This document shows positions 7,278 through 14,326 of a DNA stretch of 21,278 bases, one piece after another. A program made the translations under genes and the position numbers. Source of the stretch: Sulfurospirillum sp. UBA6810 (lineage in GTDB: Bacteria > Campylobacterota > Campylobacteria > Campylobacterales > Sulfurospirillaceae); assembly GCA_002469305.1 (NCBI GenBank), contig DKEY01000180.1, positions 11,375-32,652 on the forward strand, written 5' to 3'. The notes beneath the pieces were generated by a model. The model worked only from the letters and a program-made list of their open reading frames with translations, was not told where the DNA came from and made no database searches. Each line of letters starts with the position of its first letter. The stretch's first letter is position 1.

Positions 7278-8580
7278 AAGTTTAAAAGTAAAAATTCTCT
7301 TTTGGTTTGGTTTAGTTGTTGGGTTTATATTGTCTATTTTTAGCTTTGCCTTATATTATATGTTAGAACAAAGTATCATGTCTAAAATAGAAACAACACT
7401 TTATGAAAAAGCTCTTTATATAGAATCCAATTTAGAAAAAAAAGATTTTTCTTTAGATGAAAATCTCGCTTCATATGAAATTCTAATTATAGAAAAAGAG
7501 GAGATAAAAACAAAAAAAGGTGACATAGATATAAAAGTAGCGAAGAAACTCTTAAGTCAAAAAGAAACTTATACTTTTGTCGAAGATGAAGAGTTGTTTA
7601 ATGCTTATTATATATTGAAATCATTTTCAAAAAAAGACTTTACCATCATTGTAGCACAAAAAAATCTTCCAAATAAAGCAGAAAGTCTTGAAGAGGTTTT
7701 GATATTTCTTGTCCCGTTATTGCTCCTATTTTTGATTTTAGTAGTAACCCGTGTGATAGATAAAATCTTATTGCCAATTAACAATCTCACACAAGCAGCA
7801 AGTGAAATAAGCATAGGAGATTTTTCAAAATCAATAAAAATGCCAAATGAGTACAATGAACTTCAAAATTTAGTTAATGCCTTTAACAAAATGATAGATA
7901 GATTAAAATATGGTGTAGTTACCATGGAACAGTTCAATCACGATGTTTCTCATGAACTTAAAACTCCTCTTACTGTTATAAAAGGTGAAGTGGAAGTCAC
8001 GCTAGACCGCCCAAGAGAAGATAAGGAATACATACAAAGTTTAGAAGTGATAAAGGACCAAGCTAATCATATAGAAAATATTATCAATACTCTTTTACTT
8101 CTTAGCAAATATACAAAAGAAAATATCAAAAAATCTTTCGAATTTTGTACGCTTGATATCATTTTACTTCAAACAATTCAATCATTTCAAAAAAGTGCAA
8201 GTGAAAAAGACATTTCTTTACATGTAAAAAAAATTGAGCCTATCATCATCGAAGCAAATGCTATTTTACTTGGAAGAGTTTTTGCAAACCTGATTGATAA
8301 TGCACTCAAATATTCCAACCAAAATACAAATATAAAAATCTCTTTATTTAAAGATGAAAAAATACACTTTCTTATAGAAGATGAGGGAATAGGCATACCA
8401 AAAGAGAAACTTCAGTTTATCCAAGAAAGATTTTATCGAGTAGATAGTTCTCGAAACAAACATATAAAAGGCTATGGATTAGGACTTTCTATCATTAAAA
8501 ACAGTATAGAACTTCATAATGGAACTATACAGATAAGCTCAGAAATGGGTATTGGAACAAAAGTTCATATAACCTTATAA
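7267..8580 (+). CDS. Membrane sensor histidine kinase
   Basis: Sensor kinase of 437 residues, partner of the regulator encoded just upstream. The TTG start at 7267 lies inside the 3' end of the regulator gene; later ATGs would remove TM1. TM1 is ~8-31, the periplasmic sensor ~32-142 and TM2 ~143-163. A HAMP segment (~165-217) follows, then the HisKA domain with His229 in HDVSHELKTPL. The HATPase_c domain has the N box NLIDNALKYS, G1 box DEGIGIP and G2 box GYGLGLSI, so the catalytic parts are complete. The sensor region is short and shows no known ligand motif; a mildly acidic stretch (VEDEEL near 105-110) could bind cations or peptides, but that is a guess. The stop overlaps the 3' end of the opposite-strand DUF255 gene by 6 bases. 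Confidence 0.95.
   Translation: MIFKSLKVKILFWFGLVVGFILSIFSFALYYMLEQSIMSKIETTLYEKALYIESNLEKKDFSLDENLASYEILIIEKEEIKTKKGDIDIKVAKKLLSQKETYTFVEDEELFNAYYILKSFSKKDFTIIVAQKNLPNKAESLEEVLIFLVPLLLLFLILVVTRVIDKILLPINNLTQAASEISIGDFSKSIKMPNEYNELQNLVNAFNKMIDRLKYGVVTMEQFNHDVSHELKTPLTVIKGEVEVTLDRPREDKEYIQSLEVIKDQANHIENIINTLLLLSKYTKENIKKSFEFCTLDIILLQTIQSFQKSASEKDISLHVKKIEPIIIEANAILLGRVFANLIDNALKYSNQNTNIKISLFKDEKIHFLIEDEGIGIPKEKLQFIQERFYRVDSSRNKHIKGYGLGLSIIKNSIELHNGTIQISSEMGIGTKVHITL
8218..8227. repeat. TTACATGTAA palindrome, copy 2
   Basis: Exact copy in the histidine kinase gene, codon phase 0, encoding LHV followed by Lys. It lies between HisKA and the N box, a poorly conserved part of the kinase. Confidence 0.9.
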
Positions 8581-10509
8581 AAACTCTGCTTTCAACTCCT
8601 CCAAGTTATCGCCACTATAAAAACAACTCTTACTGGAACAAGCCTGAAAACCCTCTATGTCAACTACTTTTATATAGATGTATGGATAGCTTAATTCGTT
8701 TAAAAAACTTTTTACATGTAAAAGATTTTTAGGAGAAGTTTTTATAACATATACCCCATAAAGATACATCAAAGCGGCTTTGATAGCTTCACTGTATGCA
8801 TGAGGATATTTCATGAGTGCACTGCTATGAGTTTCAAGCATCTCTAAAAAACTTACATGTAAACTTTCATCTTCACATAACAAGCCAAGTAGGGCTATAT
8901 TTTGTATCATTTTTGCTTGTGCACTTTTATAGCTAGAATCCTCAAGCGGTGCAATCGCTTCAAAATCATCATCACTCAGATACCAACTCTCTTTTTTATG
9001 AAACTTCCTTATCGCTTCTTGACTTAACTTATAAGCAAGACCAAGGTACTTTTCATCTAAACTATACTGATGTGCCTTTATCAAAGCATCAATCAAAAAG
9101 GCATAATCTTCAAGCAGTGCTTTTACTTTTAACTTTGAGCCAAAGACAAACTGATGGTATAAAATATTTTCTACATGTAAGTTTTTTAAAAGAGTATCTA
9201 GTGAACTGATAGCATCTTTTGCATACTGTTCATCAACACAACGCCCTGCTTCAAACAAGGCACTTATAAAAAGAGCATTCCATGAGGTGAGCACCTTATA
9301 ATCAACAAAGGGATAGCTAATTTTTGAGCGTAACTCTTTGAGTATTTTCTTTACATGTAAGATTTCTTTTGGTCTCTCTTGTGTTGTTACATATGGATTT
9401 GAAAAGCCATGTTCAAAGTTTCCAGACTTTGTGATACCTAAAAATGCCAAGTTTTCATTTGGCTCTAAGCCCTTTTTTTCTAAAGCACTCTTTGCCTCTT
9501 CATAATCAAAAACAAAGTATCTTCCCTCGATGCCATCACTATCTGCATCACTTGCGCTCATAAAAAGATTTTCTTGTAAAAAACGCTCTTTCATACAAGC
9601 GATACTCTCATCAACAACTTGTTTGAAAAGTGGATTTTGCTCACATGTATAGAGTTTTGCATAAGACTCTATAAGCTCTGCATTGGTATAGAGCATCTTC
9701 TCAAAATGTGGAATCATCCAAGCTTCATCTACACTATAACGATAAAAACCACCCTCAATCTGATCATAAATCCCACCTTTTGCCATAGCTTCAAAAGCTT
9801 CTAAAACAAGATACAAAGGCTCATAAGAGTGGGTGATGTTGTATAAGTCTATAAGTGTATCAAAAGTACTTGCATGAGGAAACTTTGGAGCAGTTCCTAT
9901 GCCTTTATACTCCTCATCAAAACTCTGTTTTGTATTGGTTATGAAAGTATCAAGAAGATTTTTATCGAGCTTTTGTTTCTCGTTTTTTTGCTTAGAGTAT
10001 CTTTCATAGGCATTTTTTATACTATCTGCACTTTTTTGTACTTCTTCAAAATCGTTATAGTATTTATCAGCTATAAAGCTAGTTAAGTCAACAAAACCCA
10101 TCATGTTGTTTCTTGAACTTGGAGGAAGATATGTTGCAGCAAAAATCACCTCTTTTTGAGGTGTCATGATGATGCTCAAAGGCCATCCACCAGCACGTCG
10201 TTGCAAAAGATAATGCACATCTTGATAGTATTTATCTATATGAGGCATCTCTTCTCTATCCACTTTGATGCTGATATAGTTTTTATTGATTTTTTGTGCT
10301 ACTTCTTCATTTTCAAAACTCTCTCGCTCCATCACGTGACACCAATGGCACGTACTATAACCGATAGATAAAAAGATGAGTTTGTTTTCTTGTTTTGCCT
10401 TTACAAATGCCTCTTCTCCCCAAGCCATCCAATCAAGTGGGTTATGTGCGTGTTGGCGAAGATAAGGAGAGTCTTCGTTTATGAGGGCATTTGTAAAGGA
10501 AGTTTTCAT
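8575..10509 (-). CDS. DUF255/YyaL-family protein (thioredoxin fold plus six-hairpin-like domain)
   Basis: Member of the YyaL/spermatogenesis-associated protein 20 family, 644 residues. The N-terminal thioredoxin-like domain (~1-165) has the family opening DSPYLRQHAHNPLDW and a CHWC redox motif at 54-57, followed by KVDREEMP and GGWPL. The remaining part resembles the alpha/alpha toroid typical of glycoside-hydrolase-like folds, with GIYDQIEGGFYRYSVDEAW and PHFEKMLYTNA visible. The biochemical role of this family is not established; no signal peptide is seen, so it is probably cytosolic. The ATG at 10509 overlaps the rhodanese stop in an ATGA, indicating translational coupling. Three exact TTACATGTAA palindromes and one CTACATGTAA lie in the C-terminal half, where the family is least conserved. 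CHWCH also fits CxxCH, but haem binding is not expected here. Confidence 0.92.
   Translation of the reverse strand: MKTSFTNALINEDSPYLRQHAHNPLDWMAWGEEAFVKAKQENKLIFLSIGYSTCHWCHVMERESFENEEVAQKINKNYISIKVDREEMPHIDKYYQDVHYLLQRRAGGWPLSIIMTPQKEVIFAATYLPPSSRNNMMGFVDLTSFIADKYYNDFEEVQKSADSIKNAYERYSKQKNEKQKLDKNLLDTFITNTKQSFDEEYKGIGTAPKFPHASTFDTLIDLYNITHSYEPLYLVLEAFEAMAKGGIYDQIEGGFYRYSVDEAWMIPHFEKMLYTNAELIESYAKLYTCEQNPLFKQVVDESIACMKERFLQENLFMSASDADSDGIEGRYFVFDYEEAKSALEKKGLEPNENLAFLGITKSGNFEHGFSNPYVTTQERPKEILHVKKILKELRSKISYPFVDYKVLTSWNALFISALFEAGRCVDEQYAKDAISSLDTLLKNLHVENILYHQFVFGSKLKVKALLEDYAFLIDALIKAHQYSLDEKYLGLAYKLSQEAIRKFHKKESWYLSDDDFEAIAPLEDSSYKSAQAKMIQNIALLGLLCEDESLHVSFLEMLETHSSALMKYPHAYSEAIKAALMYLYGVYVIKTSPKNLLHVKSFLNELSYPYIYIKVVDIEGFQACSSKSCFYSGDNLEELKAEFL
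8712..8721. repeat. TTACATGTAA palindrome, copy 3
   Basis: Exact copy in the DUF255 gene, codon phase 0 on the minus strand, encoding LHV then Lys. Confidence 0.9.
8853..8862. repeat. TTACATGTAA palindrome, copy 4
   Basis: Exact copy in the DUF255 gene, codon phase 0 on the minus strand, encoding LHV then Ser. It is only 141 bases from copy 3. Confidence 0.9.
9351..9360. repeat. TTACATGTAA palindrome, copy 5
   Basis: Exact copy in the DUF255 gene, codon phase 0 on the minus strand, encoding LHV then Lys. A one-mismatch copy, CTACATGTAA, lies at 9171-9180 in the same gene and encodes LHV then Glu. Confidence 0.9.
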
Positions 10510-10898
10510 GGGTTGTACTTACTTAACTCATAACCCTGAGATACAAGATGTTTTACACCACCTTGCAAGTTTATAACTTTATACCCAAGTTCTCCCAAAA
10601 ACTTTGAGACAGCTGTTGTTCTGTTGCCACTCCTACAGATGATAGCAAACTCTTCATTTTTATTCACATATCCATCAAGAGCTACTAAAAACTTTTGCGC
10701 ATCATAACCACCTCTCTCATCAAAAAAAGTGATAGGAACAGCACCTTTTACTATACCTGTTTGTATCCACTCAGGCTTTGTCCTGATATCAATGATAGTG
10801 ATACCACTTTGTACTATCTCTGGACTTGCTGGTATATTTTTAGCCCCAGCAAACAAAAAAGTTAGAGAAAGAAAAATTCCTAAAACAACTCGTTTCAT
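10506..10898 (-). CDS. Exported single-domain rhodanese
   Basis: Rhodanese-fold sulfurtransferase of 130 residues with a signal peptide: MKRV, a hydrophobic core, then a likely cleavage after AGA near residue 19. It should act in the periplasm. The fold is a single rhodanese domain with the aspartate-containing strand IIDIRTKPEW at 35-44 and the active-site loop CRSGNR, with Cys88 as the persulfide-forming residue, then GYKVINLQGGV. The ATG at 10898 has TAGGAG about eight bases upstream. The stop overlaps the start of the DUF255 thioredoxin-like gene, so the two are made together. A periplasmic sulfur carrier suits a sulfur-metabolising member of the Campylobacterota, but the physiological substrate is not shown by sequence. 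Confidence 0.9.
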   Translation of the reverse strand: MKRVVLGIFLSLTFLFAGAKNIPASPEIVQSGITIIDIRTKPEWIQTGIVKGAVPITFFDERGGYDAQKFLVALDGYVNKNEEFAIICRSGNRTTAVSKFLGELGYKVINLQGGVKHLVSQGYELSKYNP

Positions 10899-10924
10899 TA
10901 CACACTCCTATATTTATAAGAGTA

Positions 10925-10930
10925 ATTTTA
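10925..10930 (-). promoter_or_regulatory. Possible -10 element of the rhodanese/DUF255 operon
   Basis: TAAAAT read on the minus strand in the 67-base gap between uvrD and the rhodanese gene, with no convincing -35. Another AT-rich match, TATAAA, lies closer to the gene but would put the start on the Shine-Dalgarno. Weak call; co-transcription from uvrD is equally possible. Confidence 0.3.
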
Positions 10931-10965
10931 TCCTAATCAATTTATTTTTGGCTTTTAGAAAATAA

Positions 10966-12993
10966 CTATGTTATAAGTTTAGCTTCATTTAAAAATGGAG
11001 AGTGTACATACTGTATCTTTTTTATCTTATCAAATTTAGCATAGGAGAGTGCAAGTTTATCTTTCGCTCTAGTAGTTGCTACATAAAAGAGTCTTCTCTC
11101 CTCTTCCAAAGAGCCTCCCTTACTCATAAGTTTGCGATTTGGGAAACGTCCATCCATCAAATCAATCACATAAACCTCTTTGAACTCTAAACCTTTTGAA
11201 GCATGAACACTCAAAAGATTGATACCCTCTCCCTCGCTCATCTCACTGCTGCCAAGTGTCAGTGCATTTAAAAACTTCTCGCTTGAACTGTATCCATCTG
11301 CCAAATCTTTTAAAAGATGCCCTTTTCGAAATATCCTTGAACGTGCCTCTTTTTTTAACTCTTCATCAACAGTTGCATCTTTTCTTGTCGCCCTCATCGT
11401 TGCTAAAGTATCTGCAATCTTGTTAAACACTTCTGCACTCATAACATGATTTATCAAACTTTTTGCATTTTTGATACGAGTTGAGTTTTTTAAAAATTTA
11501 TAAAAATCATAGATAAACTTCGCTCCCTCAACGCTGAGTTTTGCATGTTTGAGTATAGGATTTGAGAGAAATGTCTCATCAAATCCAAGGTTATAAAAGC
11601 GGGATGTACTTCCAAACTCATGACACTCATCAAATAAACCAAGCTGATAGTTTTTGACCTTTTGCTTGAAAGGATTTGGGATATCACGAGGATGAAAAAA
11701 TCCTCTGTATATATCTCCATCACCCAACTCAAAAAGTGCTTCAAAAATCTCACGTGAGAGAGAAGAACCTACACCTTTTGCATACTCAAAAACATGTATA
11801 AATGACATCATATCTTTTGGATTTACAACTACACTCACCAAATCAATCATCGCTTTTACTTCACGAGAATCAAAAAAGCTAACACCACCTTTTCGCTTAC
11901 ATGTAAGACCCTGTTCTCTAAGTGTTGCCTCTATACCATCAGCGCTTGAGTTGTTTCTAAATATCACAGCTATATCGTGATGTGGGGTCATTGAGTCTTT
12001 TATCATCGATGAGATAGACTTATACTGCATGAAGAGTTCATCGTATATAAGAAGCCTTGGAGACTCACATTCACCCTCTCTTGTTACTTCAAGTTTTTTT
12101 TCATAAAGCCTTGGATTGTGTTCTATAACCCTGTTTGCCAAAGAGAGGATTTTTGAACTTGAACGGTAGTTTTTATTAAGTGTAAATACTTTTGCATCTT
12201 TATAACGAGTCGCAAATGAACCTATAATCTCTATATTTGCTCCATTGAACGCATAGATACTTTGGTCATAATCACCAACACAAAAGAGTGAACGCTTATC
12301 AAATGCATCTATGAGTGAGCCTTGGAGTGTGTTTGTATCTTGGTACTCATCAACCAAAACTTCAGAAAACTTCAAATCCTCACTTTTAAGCGCAAGGGAA
12401 CGCATCATGATGAGTAAATCGTTAAAGTCCACATATCCATACTCTTTTTTAAGCCCTTGAAACTCTTCAAAGATATCATCATATATATCAAAATAAACTC
12501 CATGCTCACTATCTTCTTCTTTCAACCACTCAGAAAAACTAAGCTCGATGGTTGAATTTTGATAGAGTGAAAAAAGGTCATAAAGATAAGAAGATTGATA
12601 AGGATTTACCCCTGAGTCTATATGGTCAAACCTTCTTCTAGCGTGGATCGTTTTTAAGAGAATCTTTAAATCTTTTGGTTGCTTTAGTGAAATCTTTTTG
12701 CCATATTTTTTGAGTAGTTTATAACTCACAGCATGAAATGTTCCTGATACTATTTTTGAAACTGTTGATTTATCAAAGTACTTTTCAACTCTCTCAAGCA
12801 TTTCTGAGGCTGCTTTATTTGTAAATGTTAGTAAAAGTATATGTTCAGGCTTAACACCTTGTCCTAAAAGATAAGCGATACGAGCTACTATGGTAGATGT
12901 TTTTCCTGTTCCTGCACTTGCTATGATAAGATTTGCTCCAGCTGGAGCTGTTGCTGCTAGTTTTTGTTCTTCATTTAGCCTTGAAAGTGGCAT
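10966..12993 (-). CDS. UvrD/Rep/PcrA-family superfamily 1 DNA helicase
   Basis: ATP-dependent 3'-5' DNA helicase of the UvrD/Rep/PcrA group, acting in repair or replication restart. Two ATGs lie six bases apart. AAGGA is immediately next to the upstream one (12999) but five bases from the downstream one (12993), so I use 12993, giving 675 residues starting MPLSRLNEEQ. Visible motifs in order: Q-motif region LNEEQ; Walker A AGTGKTS at 27-33; LTFTNKAASEM (Ia); Walker B LVDEYQDTN; GDYDQSIYAFNGA (III); LNKNYRSS (IV); LSVHASKGLEFKEVYV (V); and EEERRLFYVATTRAKD (VI). The length is slightly below UvrD. The C-terminus after motif VI is short and lacks the basic Tudor-like tail of PcrA/UvrD. One TTACATGTAA lies inside it in a different codon phase from the others. 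Confidence 0.93.
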   Translation of the reverse strand: MPLSRLNEEQKLAATAPAGANLIIASAGTGKTSTIVARIAYLLGQGVKPEHILLLTFTNKAASEMLERVEKYFDKSTVSKIVSGTFHAVSYKLLKKYGKKISLKQPKDLKILLKTIHARRRFDHIDSGVNPYQSSYLYDLFSLYQNSTIELSFSEWLKEEDSEHGVYFDIYDDIFEEFQGLKKEYGYVDFNDLLIMMRSLALKSEDLKFSEVLVDEYQDTNTLQGSLIDAFDKRSLFCVGDYDQSIYAFNGANIEIIGSFATRYKDAKVFTLNKNYRSSSKILSLANRVIEHNPRLYEKKLEVTREGECESPRLLIYDELFMQYKSISSMIKDSMTPHHDIAVIFRNNSSADGIEATLREQGLTCKRKGGVSFFDSREVKAMIDLVSVVVNPKDMMSFIHVFEYAKGVGSSLSREIFEALFELGDGDIYRGFFHPRDIPNPFKQKVKNYQLGLFDECHEFGSTSRFYNLGFDETFLSNPILKHAKLSVEGAKFIYDFYKFLKNSTRIKNAKSLINHVMSAEVFNKIADTLATMRATRKDATVDEELKKEARSRIFRKGHLLKDLADGYSSSEKFLNALTLGSSEMSEGEGINLLSVHASKGLEFKEVYVIDLMDGRFPNRKLMSKGGSLEEERRLFYVATTRAKDKLALSYAKFDKIKKIQYVHSPFLNEAKLIT
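11897..11906. repeat. TTACATGTAA palindrome, copy 6
   Basis: Exact copy in the helicase gene, in a codon phase unlike the other exact copies: it encodes part of LTCK (CTT ACA TGT AAG), not LHV. This argues that the DNA word, not a peptide, is what recurs. Confidence 0.9.
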
Positions 12994-13022
12994 TTTCATC
13001 CTTACATTCTTTAAAGAGTGGA

Positions 13023-13028
13023 AGTATA
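13023..13028 (-). promoter_or_regulatory. -10 element of the helicase gene
   Basis: TATACT on the minus strand, about 30 bases upstream of the helicase start, with a poor -35 (TTAAAT) 17 bases further upstream. It lies in the 126-base divergent region shared with the first pilin. Confidence 0.4.
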
Positions 13029-13080
13029 GTAGAAAATAGTTTCATATTTAATAAAATTTAATGTTCTCTTATGGCATATA

Positions 13081-13089
13081 TGGTAAAAT
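13081..13089 (+). promoter_or_regulatory. Extended -10 promoter of the first pilin
   Basis: TGG-TAAAAT: TAAAAT at 13084-13089 with TG at 13081-13082. The start would be near 13096, leaving a leader of about 24 bases with AAAAAGG at 13107-13113 before the ATG at 13120. No -35 is seen. Confidence 0.5.
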
Positions 13090-13119
13090 CATTTCAAAAT
13101 TCACACAAAAAGGTTTCAA

Positions 13120-13599
13120 ATGAGAAGAAGTGGTTTTACAATGGTTGAGTTGATCTTCGTGATCGTTATCATAGGTATATTAGCAGCAACTGCATTGCCA
13201 AAGTTTAAAGACGTAAGCAAAAATGCTACGGTAGCAAACTTTACAAAAATCATCGGTGATATAGAGTCAGGCGCTGTAAGTGCTTTTACAAACGAGAAGC
13301 AACTTGTTAAAAATGAACAAATTAAATTGTCTGATATTTTGTCTGTAAATGGAAAAGATTGGAATACAACTGCTGATAATACTGTTGCAACAAATGATGG
13401 ACAAACTCAATATAAATTTGAAGATAGCATAAATGAGATTAATGCGACTATAACATTAAACAATGGACAAACTACTCCATCAACTGATGCAAATCTAACT
13501 ATTGTTATTAGTGTTGGTAGTACAAAAGTTGCAGATGAGATCAAAACAAAATATTCTATGTCTGGTAGTACAAAAACTATCACTTACGATTTAAACTAA
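13120..13599 (+). CDS. Type IV pilin-like major subunit candidate (MSHA type)
   Basis: Pilin-like protein of 159 residues. The leader is five residues, MRRSG, followed by the prepilin peptidase site G^FTMVEL with Glu at mature position 5, then a hydrophobic helix to about residue 28 ending in LPKF. This is the standard type IVa/MSHA class III signal. The rest (~30-159) is a Thr/Asn/Ser-rich beta domain with no cysteine, so no C-terminal disulfide loop. Strong Shine-Dalgarno, own promoter and a strong terminator right after the gene suggest high, separate expression, which fits a major subunit. It lies convergent to the assembly operon at 14231-21278. The prepilin peptidase gene is not in the window. 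Confidence 0.9.
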   Translation: MRRSGFTMVELIFVIVIIGILAATALPKFKDVSKNATVANFTKIIGDIESGAVSAFTNEKQLVKNEQIKLSDILSVNGKDWNTTADNTVATNDGQTQYKFEDSINEINATITLNNGQTTPSTDANLTIVISVGSTKVADEIKTKYSMSGSTKTITYDLN

Positions 13600-13605
13600 A
13601 AACTT

Positions 13606-13626
13606 AGGGGCTTTTGCCCCTTTTTT
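13606..13626 (+). terminator. Strong intrinsic terminator after the first pilin
   Basis: AGGGGC (13606-13611), TTTT loop, GCCCCT (13616-13621), then five further T residues. This is the most GC-rich hairpin in the window. It isolates the first pilin transcript from the second pilin, whose promoter begins at its last base. Confidence 0.92.
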
Positions 13627-13634
13627 GATATAAT
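13626..13634 (+). promoter_or_regulatory. Extended -10 promoter giving a probably leaderless second pilin mRNA
   Basis: TGA-TATAAT with a perfect TATAAT at 13629-13634. The ATG of the second pilin is at 13641-13643, only six bases after the -10, which is where transcription should begin. No Shine-Dalgarno exists between them. The -35 position is taken by the terminator stem of the first pilin. Confidence 0.6.
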
Positions 13635-13640
13635 CAATCT

Positions 13641-14234
13641 ATGAAAAAAACTACCCAATTTAAAAAAGCTTTTACCATGATAGAACTTATCTTTGTGATA
13701 GTTATCATAGGTGTACTCTCCTCTTTTGCTCTTCCAAAGTTCCGTGGACTTACAAGTGGTGCTAAGATATCTGCTGAGATAGCTACTATGTCTTCTGTTG
13801 TCACTGCACTAGAAAGTATAAATGGTGAATGGAGTATAAATGAAGGCTCTTTTAAGTGGGGTATAGGAACAAATACCGAGGCTGACTTAAATGCTTATGG
13901 CTATCCTGTGGACTTAAACTCTTCTACAACTTTTGGAAGAGTTATAAAAGATAACTCTAACGAATACACAAAACAGTATGACTCAGGAACATTTTCCATC
14001 TTTACAGGACCTGCATCAGATCCAACTGATGGAGTAAGCAGTAGTGATGAAAAAACAAATAAACCAGATCGTAATGACTATTGGATTTATGCACACAGTG
14101 TATCAAAAGATGGATGTTCAGTCGATAAAGGTACAATAAAAGCAAAGGCTAAAAAAATCTATCCAGGTGACTTTATCCTCATAGATGTTGATACAGATAC
14201 TTTTGAATACCCAGAGATCGGATGTTTCCCTTAG
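13641..14234 (+). CDS. Type IV pilin-like protein, probable minor pilin with Ala at -1
   Basis: Second pilin-like protein, 197 residues. The leader is MKKTTQFKKA and the cleavage site reads A^FTMIEL, with Glu at mature position 5 and the same FVIVIIG helix as the first pilin. The residue before the cut is Ala, not the usual Gly; prepilin peptidases tolerate Ala there but process it less well. The globular part has a Trp/Asn/Ser-rich middle and two cysteines, in DGCSVDKG and at the extreme C-terminus (GCFP), which can form a pilin-type disulfide loop. It probably arose by duplication with the first pilin, since the DNA for the N-terminal helix is similar. No Shine-Dalgarno precedes it. Its stop codon overlaps the end of the opposite-strand microprotein gene. 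Confidence 0.88.
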   Translation: MKKTTQFKKAFTMIELIFVIVIIGVLSSFALPKFRGLTSGAKISAEIATMSSVVTALESINGEWSINEGSFKWGIGTNTEADLNAYGYPVDLNSSTTFGRVIKDNSNEYTKQYDSGTFSIFTGPASDPTDGVSSSDEKTNKPDRNDYWIYAHSVSKDGCSVDKGTIKAKAKKIYPGDFILIDVDTDTFEYPEIGCFP

Positions 14235-14326
14235 ATATTTGTTATCTTATGGATAATCCAAAAAGTCACACCTAAAATAATCGCACTAAATATAGCAACC
14301 CCGATAGTCCCAACTTCCATATCCAT
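14231..14326 (-). CDS. 31-residue single-span membrane microprotein coupled to mshG
   Basis: A short ORF at the 3' end of the pilus operon. The protein starts MDMEVGTIGVAIF and ends FWIIHKITNI, 31 residues in all, with one membrane helix over ~5-26, an acidic N-terminus and a basic C-terminus. Support for translation: its ATG shares one base with the mshG stop (TGATG), and GGGAGG, which codes for the last residues of MshG, lies about six bases upstream as a strong Shine-Dalgarno. The stop overlaps the convergent second pilin stop. By position it stands where mshF is found in Vibrio (after mshE-mshG), but it is far too short to be that protein. I recognise no family. It may be a small partner of the platform protein or of the pilins. 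Confidence 0.65.
   Translation of the reverse strand: MDMEVGTIGVAIFSAIILGVTFWIIHKITNI

Noticed and set aside
9619..10371. Plus-strand open frames inside the DUF255 gene
   Set aside because: Antisense shadows of a well-conserved gene, with Ile/Phe/Leu-rich compositions and no ribosome binding sites.
8575..10509. CHWCH in the DUF255 protein read as a CxxCH haem site
   Set aside because: The motif sits at the thioredoxin-fold active-site position of the YyaL family, and the protein has no signal peptide, so covalent haem attachment is not expected.
11002..11449. Plus-strand open frames inside the helicase gene
   Set aside because: They mirror the helicase codons, have no Shine-Dalgarno and give Ser/Leu-rich translations typical of antisense shadows.
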